Below, one piece after another: positions 7,128 to 15,079 of a stretch of 18,434 nucleotides of DNA. The notes beneath the pieces were generated by a model that saw nothing but the letters and a program-made list of their open reading frames with translations, was not told the origin of the DNA and did no database searches. The stretch spans positions 1-18,434 of the forward strand of contig JAIDBM010000346.1 of the NCBI GenBank assembly GCA_029056365.1, written 5' to 3'. Origin of the DNA: Muribaculaceae bacterium (GTDB taxonomy: Bacteria > Bacteroidota > Bacteroidia > Bacteroidales > Muribaculaceae). Made by a program: the position numbers and the translations under genes. Every line of letters begins with the position of its first letter. Position 1 is the first letter of the stretch.

Positions 7128-10100
7128 TCAGTAGGTGATGTTAATGCCGAAGATGAATGTTCTTGACTGCGGATAGTTGCCGTAGTCGACACCGCCTGAA
7201 ACTTCGGGGTCGAAGCCGGTGTATTTGGTTACGGTGAACAGGTTGCCGCCCTGCAGATACAGACGGCAGTTCTGGAATCCGGCTTTGCCTATGAGATTGC
7301 GCGGAAGCGAGTAGCCCAGCTGCAGGTTTTTAAGGCGGAAGTAGGAGCCGGACTCAAGGAAGCGGTCGCTGGTGTAGTAGTTCACCGAGTTGACTGCGTT
7401 CGGAAGCGAGCCGTCGGGATTGTCGGTGGTCCATACATCGGCCATTACAGGCGAGAGAACCGAGCTGCTGCCGTTGCTTTCGAGCTGCATGCGCTTCTGG
7501 TTGTAGATTTTGTTTCCGCCTACACCCTGGAAGAAAAGCTGCAGGTCGAAGTCTTTCCAGAACGCGGCCAGATTTATGCCGTAGTTGAGCCAGGGTATGG
7601 AGTTGCCGAGGTCGACACGGTCGTTTGAGTCGATTATGCCGTCGCGGTTGATGTCGGTGTATCGTGCGTCGCCGGCATGGAAGGGGGTGTTGGCGGCATT
7701 GTAGCCGGTGAGATGTTCGAGAACTTCTTCATCGCTGCGGTACACGCCTTCGTAGCGGTATCCCCAGAAGTAGTTGAGCGAGTGTCCTTCGTCCACCACC
7801 TGTACGCCGTCGTAGTTGCCGCGTATTACCGACCCGCCGTTGAGATGGGTGAGTTTGTTGTCGATGAACGACACATTGCCTCCGATGCTGTAGTGGAAAT
7901 CGCGGCCTATGCTGTTGTCGTAGTTCAGGCTTATTTCTATACCTTTGTTGCGCACCTCTCCTACATTGGCCATGGCGGAATAGCGGTTTCCTACATGGGC
8001 GGGAGCGTTTACGTTCATGAGCATGTCCTGGGTGTCGCGGATAAATGCGTCGATCGAGCCGTTGAGACGGTTGTTGAAGAAGCCGAAGTCGATTCCGGCG
8101 CTCCACTGCGCGGTGTTTTCCCAGTGTCCGCCGTTGTTTATCCAGGTGAGCACGGTGGCGCCGTTGGCGAGCTGCTGGTCGGCTCCGAACACATAGTCGA
8201 CAAAAGTGGGGCCTGTGTTGAACATGGTGAGCAGGAAGGCGTTGTTGTTGATATTGTCGTTGCCCACCTTACCCCAGCCGAAGCGGAGTTTGAGGTTGGA
8301 GAGCCATGTCACGTCGCGCAGGAACGACTCCTGGTTCATGCGCCAGGCCAGTGCGAACGAGGGGAAGTAGCCCCAGGCTTTTTCGGGGAACTTGCTTGAG
8401 CCGTCGGCGCGGAAGTTCACGGTGGCCAGATAGCGGTCGTTGAAGCTGTAGTGCACACGGCCGAGCCATGAGAAACGGCGGCTGCGGCCAACGGAGTCGC
8501 TGGGGCGCGAGAAGTTGTCGGTAACCTGCGAGAGATACCAGTTGCGTTCCACCGGATTCAGAATCGTGGAGCCGCTGGCGCCTATGCCGTAATAGGTGTA
8601 TTCCTCCACGGTCTGGCCTGCCATTACCGAGAAGTCGTGTTTGCCTATTTTGCGTGCATATGTGAGAATGTTGTCCACCTGGTAGTTGTACATACGGCTG
8701 ATGTCCGATGCCAGGAAGTTTTCCTCGCGTTTGTCGTATGCCGACACTTCATACGAGTCGGCAAAGCTTTTGTTCAGACCTACTTTATAGTCGAAGCTGT
8801 AGGTGCTGCGGAAAGTTAGATAGGGCAGGGGAGTGATTTCGGCGAACACGTTGCCCACCCAGCGCTCGGTGCGGTTGTGCGGATGGTTGTACTCGAGCAT
8901 GCTGAACGGATTGGTTACATTGGTGAAGTTCGAGCCGGCCGAGATGCCGCCGCCGAGGTCTTTGCCGTTGCGGTTCACGCTGCCTGCGGGGTAGTGGGTC
9001 GGGTCCCAGGGAGCCATGGCGAAGGCTGCCGAGAGCATGTTCGACATCGGGCTTGATGTGTTGTCGCCGCTTTCATAGGCGTTTTTCGCCACACCGGCCA
9101 TGAACGATATGTTCTCGCCTATCTTGAGCCAGTCGGTAGCCTGATAGCTGGTGTTGAGTCGGGCGGTGAAACGGCTGTAGTCCGAGCCTATGAGGGTTCC
9201 TTCCTGTTTGAACCAGCTTCCGCTCATCGAGTAGGTGAATTTGTCGCTGCCGCCGTCAACCGACATGTGGTAGTTCTGGATCCAGGCGTCGCGGAACACT
9301 TCGTCCTGCCAGTCGGTATCCTGCGAAGCGTAGTCGAATCCGTCGGGATTGGTTTCCGGATCGTATACGGTAGGATAGTAGGGCGATGAGGCAAGGCCTT
9401 TGAAAGTGCGGAGCCACTTGTTGAATCCGTTTTCAGCGTAGAATTTCTTCGAGGTCTTGTTGCCGTTTATGTTTATGTATGTTTCGGCGAAGTCGCGGGC
9501 GTTCATCACATCGAGTTTTCTCCATCGCTGCTGCACGCCTGCATATGCATCGAAGCTAATGCGTGCGCGCTGTCCGGTCTGTCCTGTGCGTGTGGTAACT
9601 ATGATTACGCCGTTGGCGCCGCGGCTGCCGTAGATTGCTGTGGCCGATGCGTCTTTAAGTATTTCGGTGTTTGCGATGTCGTTTGGCGACAGGAAGCTGA
9701 TGTCGTCGGTGATTATACCGTCGACAACATAAATAGGCGACGATGAGGTAACGTTGCCCACACCGCGGATGCGCACTTCGGCCGCTGCTCCGGGGCGTCC
9801 GCTGAGCGAGTTCACGGTCACGCCTGCAGCCTGACCCTGAAGGGCGTTCGCCAGCGACGGAGCCGGTGTCTTCTGCAGTTTGTCGGAAGCCACCGATGTT
9901 ACCGAACCGGTAAGGTCGCTTTTCTTCATGGTGCCGTAGCCGATAACCACCACTTCATCGAGCACCGAGATGCTGTGCAGAGTAACGTCGAGAGTCTGGC
10001 TCTCGCCGATTTTTTTCTGAACGGGGTCACAGCCCACATAGTTGAACTCAAGAGTCTGTCCGGCATTGACGGAGATGTTGTAATGGCCGTCGAAATCGGT

Positions 10101-10256
10101 GTCGACGACATTCGCCGGATTTTCAAGCACGCGTACAGTCGCTCCGATTGCCGGTTCGCCATCGTCAGCGGTATAGACGGTGCCGCGAACCTGCAGCTGG
10201 GCCCATGCGCTGATGTCGCATATCAGAATGATTAGAAGAAGTAGATGTTTTCTCAT
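7128..10256 (-). CDS. SusC/RagA-family TonB-dependent glycan transporter
   Basis: This 1042-residue outer-membrane barrel imports oligosaccharides using TonB energy together with the adjacent SusD protein. Order of parts: signal peptide 1-19 (SAWA/Q); carboxypeptidase-D regulatory-like domain about 22-95 (VRGTVYTADDGEPAIGATV); a TonB-box-like EVVVIGYG at 101-108; a plug about 110-225 with the SusC signature SRGANGVIIVTT at 211-222; then the barrel, ending in aromatic GINITY. There is no N-terminal STN domain, so signalling to an anti-sigma factor is not expected; control more likely comes from the divergent regulator. It is the first gene of the minus-strand operon, with a 299-base gap to the regulator. 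No frameshift or truncation was seen. Confidence 0.97.
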   Translation of the reverse strand: MRKHLLLLIILICDISAWAQLQVRGTVYTADDGEPAIGATVRVLENPANVVDTDFDGHYNISVNAGQTLEFNYVGCDPVQKKIGESQTLDVTLHSISVLDEVVVIGYGTMKKSDLTGSVTSVASDKLQKTPAPSLANALQGQAAGVTVNSLSGRPGAAAEVRIRGVGNVTSSSPIYVVDGIITDDISFLSPNDIANTEILKDASATAIYGSRGANGVIIVTTRTGQTGQRARISFDAYAGVQQRWRKLDVMNARDFAETYININGNKTSKKFYAENGFNKWLRTFKGLASSPYYPTVYDPETNPDGFDYASQDTDWQDEVFRDAWIQNYHMSVDGGSDKFTYSMSGSWFKQEGTLIGSDYSRFTARLNTSYQATDWLKIGENISFMAGVAKNAYESGDNTSSPMSNMLSAAFAMAPWDPTHYPAGSVNRNGKDLGGGISAGSNFTNVTNPFSMLEYNHPHNRTERWVGNVFAEITPLPYLTFRSTYSFDYKVGLNKSFADSYEVSAYDKREENFLASDISRMYNYQVDNILTYARKIGKHDFSVMAGQTVEEYTYYGIGASGSTILNPVERNWYLSQVTDNFSRPSDSVGRSRRFSWLGRVHYSFNDRYLATVNFRADGSSKFPEKAWGYFPSFALAWRMNQESFLRDVTWLSNLKLRFGWGKVGNDNINNNAFLLTMFNTGPTFVDYVFGADQQLANGATVLTWINNGGHWENTAQWSAGIDFGFFNNRLNGSIDAFIRDTQDMLMNVNAPAHVGNRYSAMANVGEVRNKGIEISLNYDNSIGRDFHYSIGGNVSFIDNKLTHLNGGSVIRGNYDGVQVVDEGHSLNYFWGYRYEGVYRSDEEVLEHLTGYNAANTPFHAGDARYTDINRDGIIDSNDRVDLGNSIPWLNYGINLAAFWKDFDLQLFFQGVGGNKIYNQKRMQLESNGSSSVLSPVMADVWTTDNPDGSLPNAVNSVNYYTSDRFLESGSYFRLKNLQLGYSLPRNLIGKAGFQNCRLYLQGGNLFTVTKYTGFDPEVSGGVDYGNYPQSRTFIFGINITY

Positions 10257-10350
10257 GCCGTTATTAAGGTTTGAGGTCTGTGATTAATGATTTCTTGTTT
10301 TTGCAAAGTGTGTGTGCGTTGTTTTTGGGGCACACTGTTGATGTCCGGTG

Positions 10351-10358
10351 CAAAATTA
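10351..10358 (-). promoter_or_regulatory. Candidate -7 box of the susC-like operon
   Basis: Read on the minus strand this is TAATTTTG, which matches the Bacteroidetes TAnnTTTG consensus. No TTTG -33 element lies 19-20 bases upstream, unlike the four strong promoters elsewhere in the window, so activation by the neighbouring regulator is plausible. It implies a leader of roughly 85-90 bases. Confidence 0.45.
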
Positions 10359-10403
10359 GGGCATTTATTCCTAAATATGGTATGTATTTCATTCGCAAAA
10401 ACT

Positions 10404-10433
10404 CAACTTGTGTAAAAATACAACTCTACAACT
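10404..10433 (-). promoter_or_regulatory. Repeated AGTTG motifs upstream of the susC promoter candidate
   Basis: CAACT occurs at 10404-10408, 10421-10425 and 10429-10433 (AGTTG on the minus strand). The last two belong to exact TACAACT repeats starting 8 bases apart. They lie about 45-80 bases upstream of the proposed -7 box, a normal position for activator sites. The motif is short and may be chance in A/T-rich DNA. Confidence 0.3.
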
Positions 10434-10477
10434 ACCCTACAAAAATAATTTAAATAACTGAAAGTTAGTAAAATAAA

Positions 10478-10497
10478 TAAAACATGTTTTAAAACAT
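10478..10497. promoter_or_regulatory. Overlapping perfect palindromes, candidate operator of the PUL regulator
   Basis: TAAAACATGTTTTA (10478-10491) and ATGTTTTAAAACAT (10484-10497) are both perfect 14-bp palindromes sharing eight bases, so the half-site AAAACAT appears three times in alternating orientation. The pair lies 37-56 bases upstream of the regulator's -7 box. A dimeric LuxR-type regulator commonly binds such dyads, so auto-regulation or divergent control is possible. Confidence 0.45.
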
Positions 10498-10533
10498 AAC
10501 TCACATATCCGTTATTGTTTGCACAATTATACT

Positions 10534-10541
10534 TATCTTTG
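10534..10541 (+). promoter_or_regulatory. -7 box of the regulator gene
   Basis: TATCTTTG matches TAnnTTTG and ends 14 bases before the ATG, implying a very short leader. Upstream TTG (10515-10517) and TTTG (10518-10521) are spaced 16 and 12 bases away, closer than the 19-20 seen at the other promoters here, so no good -33 element is present. Confidence 0.5.
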
Positions 10542-10555
10542 TAAAAAATTATTCC

Positions 10556-13474
10556 ATGAAAGAACTTAACCGTATTTTTGCTTTGTTGTTTATGGCAGTG
10601 TTCACGGCATTGCACTGTATGGGTTCGTATCCGATTGTGAGGAGTTTTCCGAAGAGTTCACATGAGGGCGGACCTCAGACATGGGCTGTGGCCAACGACA
10701 CATTGGGCCGGATGTTCTTCGGCAACAAAAACGGTCTGCTTGTATACGACAGCGATGTGTGGCAGCTGCATGGAATAGATTACGGGTCGACGGTGCGCGC
10801 GCTGATGTACGATCAGTCGGCATCACGTCTGTATGCCGGCGGCAGCGAGGAGTTCGGGTATTTCGAATATGAGGAAGATTCCGGGATTTTCAAGTATAAC
10901 AGCCTCACCGGTATGCTTCCGGCCAGTGTTTCGCCATTTAAGGAGATATGGAATATTTTCAGTCTGCAGCAGAGCGGAAACATTTGGTTCCAGAGCGACA
11001 ATTATCTGTTTGAGTATGACGGCAACAGCATAAAGCCGTTCAAGACAGGCGAGCGAATCACGGCATCGGCCGCCATAAACGGGCGGATATATGTGGCGTT
11101 GGTTCACGGAGGCATTGCCGAACTCGACTACGGACGGCTTAAGAATCTGCCGCGCGGCAGTCTGCCGCCTAACGCGAGAGTGGTGGAGTTGCTTCCTTAT
11201 TTCAACAAGGTTATGGTTGTGACCGAATATCACGGTCTTTTTACACTTGAGCACGGCGACATACGGCCGCTCGACCTCGGAGCGAATGACTTTTTAAGCT
11301 CGTCGCAGGTGTTCTGTGCTGCCGCCAGAGGCGATAATTATGTGTTCGGCACCGTCAGCAACGGTGTTATGATGGTGAATATCCGAAGCGGAAGGTATTC
11401 GTTCGCCAACATAGAGACAGGGCTTCAGAACAACACCGTGCTGTCGGCTTACTTCGACGACGACAACAATCTGTGGCTCGGTCTGGATAACGGAATCGAT
11501 ATGATACAGGTCGACCTGCCTTATTACAGTCTGCTCGGATCTACTTCGCGTTATGGCGCCGGATATGTTTCGCTCCGAAGTGGCGATGACCTGTACCTCG
11601 GCACCAACCAGGGCTTGTTTGTGATGCCCTACAGCGACAGGACAACGCCCGACCCGCCGCGACTGAAGTCTCTGGTGTCCGGACAGATATGGGATGTCAA
11701 GGATATCGACGGACAGATATTCGTGAGCAGTGATGCCGGAGTTTATGTGGGCGATAGCCGTGGTATGACACACATCGAGGGAATACCCGGGGCGTGGGCG
11801 GTGGGCAAGCTGCCGCAATCGCCCCATTACCTGCTTGTATCGACATACGAAACATTTTATCTGCTGCATCTTGAGGGAGGCCGGTGGGTAAACCGTGGAC
11901 CGGTCGACGGTTATAACGATATCGGCGGACGCTTTCTGGTCGACGACAATGGAGATGTGTGGATTGCCCATTGGCTTAAGGGAATATACCGTCTGACCAT
12001 AGATGTGGAGCGGAACAGCTTTGTGTCGAATCAGTTTTTCAATCAGGAACATGGTCTGCCCCATACCCGCAGCGTGTCGCTTTCGATGTATGACGGAAAG
12101 CCTGTGATGATTACCGACGGCGGGTTTTCATCTCTCGCCTCCGACGGTCGTTCAATCGTTCCGCATAAAAAGCTTAATGCCATGCTCGACACGCCGATGG
12201 CTCCGATGTTTCATCAGTCGCCCCGGGGCGACATCTGGACCATTGGCGAGAATTCAGTAACCCGTCTTACCCGGAATCTTTCAGGAGAGCTTGTGGCCGA
12301 CAGCATTACCTTTTCGCCGATTGCCGGCCAGATTATACCGGGTTTTGAAAATCTGAATTTTATAAACAACGACCGGATGATTGTGTCGATGCAGGACGGC
12401 TTTTATGATGTGAGTCTTTCCGCGTCTCCGGAGCATAGAAGCGGAAAGCAGGTTTATTTCCGTGTGCTCCAGGCATATGGCGACAGTGTCAGGACTCTCT
12501 ATCCACAGGACGCCTCCTGCGATATGGTTAGTCTGCCTTTCTCGATGAATTCGCTCAGGGCGGAGGCCGTGACCGTTGAATACCGTGCCGACAAGGCTGT
12601 GACCTACAGTTTCTTTCTGGAGAATTACGATAGCGGCTGGAGTGAGTTCTCGCCCATGTCGTATAAGGAATACACGCATTTGCCAGAAGGCGACTATCAG
12701 ATGCACGTGAGGAGTTTCAACAGTTTTGACCGCAGCACAAGCGAGGCTGTGATGTCGGTTCGGATATTGCCTCCGTGGTATAGGTCGACGATAGCCAAGA
12801 TTGTGTATCTGCTTCTTGTTCTGGCGCTTCTTGTTCTGGCTTATTACTGGTTCAGGCAGATGGCGCTGAGGGCTTCGCGTCAGGTAGCGGCACGGAAAGA
12901 GCAGGAGCTGGAAGACATGAGGCGGAAGGCAAGAGAGGAGTCGCTGCTCAAGGATTATGAGATTGCCGAACTCAAGAGCCGGCATCTGGAGAACGATGTC
13001 CAGCACAAAACCGAGGAACTGTCGAATATCACCATGAATGTGGTGCGTAAGAACGAAATTCTGCAGGATATATCCGACCGTCTTACCCGCCTGAGCCGGA
13101 GTGAGCTTAGTGGCGAGGTATCGCGCCAGATTGCCAAAATACAGTCGCTGATTAAGGAAAACATAACCAGAGACGACGACTGGCGTAATTTCATCCGCAC
13201 ATTCGATGCCGCTTATGGTAATTTCACCAAACATCTGCAAGAACGGCATCCGGGTCTCACTCCTACCGAGCTGAGAGTTTGCTGCTATCTGATTATGGGT
13301 CTGAACAGTAAGGAAATAGCACAGCTGGTAAATATCTCGCACCGCAGTGTGGAGATGTCGCGTTATCGTCTCAGAAAGAAACTCGGCCTTGTAAGGGAGA
13401 CCAGTCTTACCGAATATCTGAACGGCATTTTCGCCGAAATAAAGTCTCCGTCCAATATAGAGCCAGGAGTGTAG
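10556..13474 (+). CDS. Membrane-spanning propeller sensor fused to LuxR-type HTH regulator
   Basis: This 972-residue one-polypeptide regulator is divergent from the PUL it probably controls. It has a signal peptide or anchor at 1-23 and a periplasmic two-component-regulator-type beta-propeller at about 30-620 (for example NNLWLGLDNGIDMI at 304-317 and GDVWIAHWLKGIYRL at 466-480). A Y_Y_Y domain follows at about 670-738 (YSFFLENYDSGWSEF, LPEGDYQMHVRSFN), then one membrane helix at 746-764. The cytoplasmic part has a coiled coil at about 775-865 and a C-terminal helix-turn-helix at about 900-945 (LTPTELRVCCYLIMGLNSKEIA, VEMSRYRLRKKLGL). No DHp, ATPase, receiver or AraC domain is present, so it is not a classic hybrid two-component system; a ligand signal must pass mechanically to the DNA-binding end. 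Length is about 400 residues short of HTCS proteins. The ligand is unknown. Confidence 0.88.
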   Translation: MKELNRIFALLFMAVFTALHCMGSYPIVRSFPKSSHEGGPQTWAVANDTLGRMFFGNKNGLLVYDSDVWQLHGIDYGSTVRALMYDQSASRLYAGGSEEFGYFEYEEDSGIFKYNSLTGMLPASVSPFKEIWNIFSLQQSGNIWFQSDNYLFEYDGNSIKPFKTGERITASAAINGRIYVALVHGGIAELDYGRLKNLPRGSLPPNARVVELLPYFNKVMVVTEYHGLFTLEHGDIRPLDLGANDFLSSSQVFCAAARGDNYVFGTVSNGVMMVNIRSGRYSFANIETGLQNNTVLSAYFDDDNNLWLGLDNGIDMIQVDLPYYSLLGSTSRYGAGYVSLRSGDDLYLGTNQGLFVMPYSDRTTPDPPRLKSLVSGQIWDVKDIDGQIFVSSDAGVYVGDSRGMTHIEGIPGAWAVGKLPQSPHYLLVSTYETFYLLHLEGGRWVNRGPVDGYNDIGGRFLVDDNGDVWIAHWLKGIYRLTIDVERNSFVSNQFFNQEHGLPHTRSVSLSMYDGKPVMITDGGFSSLASDGRSIVPHKKLNAMLDTPMAPMFHQSPRGDIWTIGENSVTRLTRNLSGELVADSITFSPIAGQIIPGFENLNFINNDRMIVSMQDGFYDVSLSASPEHRSGKQVYFRVLQAYGDSVRTLYPQDASCDMVSLPFSMNSLRAEAVTVEYRADKAVTYSFFLENYDSGWSEFSPMSYKEYTHLPEGDYQMHVRSFNSFDRSTSEAVMSVRILPPWYRSTIAKIVYLLLVLALLVLAYYWFRQMALRASRQVAARKEQELEDMRRKAREESLLKDYEIAELKSRHLENDVQHKTEELSNITMNVVRKNEILQDISDRLTRLSRSELSGEVSRQIAKIQSLIKENITRDDDWRNFIRTFDAAYGNFTKHLQERHPGLTPTELRVCCYLIMGLNSKEIAQLVNISHRSVEMSRYRLRKKLGLVRETSLTEYLNGIFAEIKSPSNIEPGV

Positions 13475-13519
13475 GCATCGCTGCTTACTTATTCTTCTTG
13501 TGGCTCCGAATAAGCTACC

Positions 13520-13551
13520 AAAAAAGGCGCTGTCATCGCGACAGCGCCTTT
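13520..13551 (-). terminator. Bidirectional intrinsic terminator between convergent genes
   Basis: A perfect 12-bp stem pairs AAAGGCGCTGTC (13523-13534) with GACAGCGCCTTT (13540-13551) across a 5-base loop. On the minus strand it is followed by six T residues, so it chiefly ends the nfnAB transcript. It can also stop plus-strand transcription from the regulator, with a shorter T tail. Confidence 0.88.
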
Positions 13552-13569
13552 CGATAATCTACAATCTAA

Positions 13570-13589
13570 GAACCGGATTTCTCCGGTTC
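13570..13589 (-). other. 8-bp hairpin just after the nfnB stop
   Basis: GAACCGGA (13570-13577) pairs with TCCGGTTC (13582-13589) around a 4-base loop, between the nfnB stop and the main terminator. No T-run follows, so it is probably an additional 3'-end structure. Confidence 0.5.
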
Positions 13590-13597
13590 CTATGGGG

Positions 13598-15079
13598 TTA
13601 CTCCTCTTTGAGCAGTTTGTCCATCTCTGCAGCCGCATGACGGCCGTCGCCCATGGCGAGAATCACAGTGGCGCCTCCGCGCACAATGTCGCCTCCGGCA
13701 AAGAGGGTCGGAATCGACGACTGCAGCCGATCGTTCACTTCGATGGTGCCCCTGGAGCTTACTTTGAGGTCGGGGAACGAGCGAGGTATCAGCGGGTTGG
13801 GCGAAACACCCACGGCTACTATCACTTCGTCGACTTCGATTTCGTCGATGGCACCGGGAATTGGCTGCGGACTGCGGCGTCCGGATGCATCGGCTTCGCC
13901 GAGTTCCATGCGCTGAACACGCATAGCACGCACGCGACCGTGTTCGTCGCCAAGATATTCAACAGGGTTGCAGAGGGTTATGAATTTAACACCTTCTTCT
14001 TTAGCATGGGCCACTTCTTCAAGTCGGGCAGGCATTTCGGCCTCGCTGCGCCGGTATATGATCATGGCTTCATCGGCTCCGAGGCGTCGGGCGGTGCGAA
14101 CACTGTCCATTGCAGTATTGCCGCCGCCTATTACGGCCACACGCCTGCCTTCCGACACCGGAGTGTCGAAGTCGGGGCGTCCGGCTCCCATGAGGTTTAC
14201 GCGGGTGAGGTATTCGTTGCTCGACATCACGCCTATGAGGTTTTCGCCGGGAATGCCCATAAAGCGCGGCAGACCGGCGCCGGAGGCCACGAATATGCCC
14301 TGATAGCCTTCTGCCACAAGGTCGTCGTAGCTGAGGGTCTTGCCTACGACTACGTCGCACAGGAATCTTACACCTTGTTTGCGCAGGGTGTCGAGTTCGG
14401 CTTCCACAACACTGTTGGGCAAGCGGAACTCGGGTATGCCGTATTTGAGCACTCCGCCGATTTCATGCAGGGCTTCGTAAACAGTAACATCGTAGCCACG
14501 CATAATCATATCGCCGGCAAACGATAAGCCGGCCGGACCGCTGCCTACTACGGCCACCTTTATTCCGAGACGTTTTTCGGGCATCGGACATGGCGAGTCG
14601 GCCTCCCGTGCCGAGTCGGCGGCATAGCGCTCGAGCCAGCCGATGGCCACCGGCGGCTTTTTCATGCGGTTGTAGATGCAGCGGCTCTCGCATTGCTTTT
14701 CCTGCGGGCATACCCGTCCGCACACCGACGGCAGGGCGCTTGTGGCGCGAAGCACAAGCGATGCGGCATCGTTCCGGCCTCGCTGTATGTTTTTTATAAA
14801 CGCGGGTATGTCGATGTTCACGGGGCATCCGCTTACACATTGCGGGTCCGGACAGTCGAGACAGCGTGTCGCCTCTAAAATGGCCTGTTCGGAACTAAGG
14901 CCCTGGTTTACTTCTTCGTTGCAGCCTACCCGATAGTCGCCGGGAAGCATGTTCATTGTGGCACGCGGAATAGCTGTGCGTTCGCGTGCGCCGAGTGCCT
15001 GGCGCAGTTCCTCGCGCCAGCCGGCCTCGCGGTCGTGTATGTTCTGGTTTTCGTTCATGGCAAGGAAAAGATTTATCAT
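13598..15079 (-). CDS. nfnB: NfnB / GltD-like FAD- and Fe-S-containing NADPH oxidoreductase subunit
   Basis: This 493-residue subunit resembles the small subunit of glutamate synthase. Paired with the adjacent NfnA-like gene, it fits the large subunit of NADH-dependent reduced ferredoxin:NADP+ oxidoreductase, a soluble electron-bifurcating enzyme. Visible motifs: Cys73, Cys76, Cys81 and Cys85 (CLDCPDPQCVSGC) and Cys120, Cys124, Cys130 and Cys134 for [4Fe-4S] clusters; FAD-binding GSGPAGLS (179-186); NADP-binding GGGNTAMDS (318-326); and the FAD-closing AGGDIVRGGATVILAMGDG. The start at 15079 overlaps the nfnA stop as ATGA, arguing for coupled translation; Met8 (15058) is an alternative start. 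No glutamate synthase large subunit is adjacent. Automated annotation often names this family glutamate synthase or sulfide dehydrogenase. Confidence 0.87.
   Translation of the reverse strand: MINLFLAMNENQNIHDREAGWREELRQALGARERTAIPRATMNMLPGDYRVGCNEEVNQGLSSEQAILEATRCLDCPDPQCVSGCPVNIDIPAFIKNIQRGRNDAASLVLRATSALPSVCGRVCPQEKQCESRCIYNRMKKPPVAIGWLERYAADSAREADSPCPMPEKRLGIKVAVVGSGPAGLSFAGDMIMRGYDVTVYEALHEIGGVLKYGIPEFRLPNSVVEAELDTLRKQGVRFLCDVVVGKTLSYDDLVAEGYQGIFVASGAGLPRFMGIPGENLIGVMSSNEYLTRVNLMGAGRPDFDTPVSEGRRVAVIGGGNTAMDSVRTARRLGADEAMIIYRRSEAEMPARLEEVAHAKEEGVKFITLCNPVEYLGDEHGRVRAMRVQRMELGEADASGRRSPQPIPGAIDEIEVDEVIVAVGVSPNPLIPRSFPDLKVSSRGTIEVNDRLQSSIPTLFAGGDIVRGGATVILAMGDGRHAAAEMDKLLKEE

Larger units (their letters stand above)
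10257..10555. promoter_or_regulatory. AT-rich divergent control region of the PUL
   Basis: No gene is seen in this 299-base gap between the susC-like gene and the regulator. It is far richer in A/T than the flanking genes. It contains a -7-like box for each direction, three CAACT repeats, an inverted repeat TAACT-GAA-AGTTA (10455-10467) and overlapping palindromes (10478-10497), listed separately. The part from about 10257 to 10345 would be the susC leader; it holds a weak GTGTGC/GCACAC stem. Confidence 0.7.

Noticed and set aside
12281..13342. A 353-codon minus-strand open frame inside the regulator gene.
   Set aside because: It is antisense to the Y_Y_Y, membrane and HTH regions, which are all recognisable; it has no signal or domain of its own.
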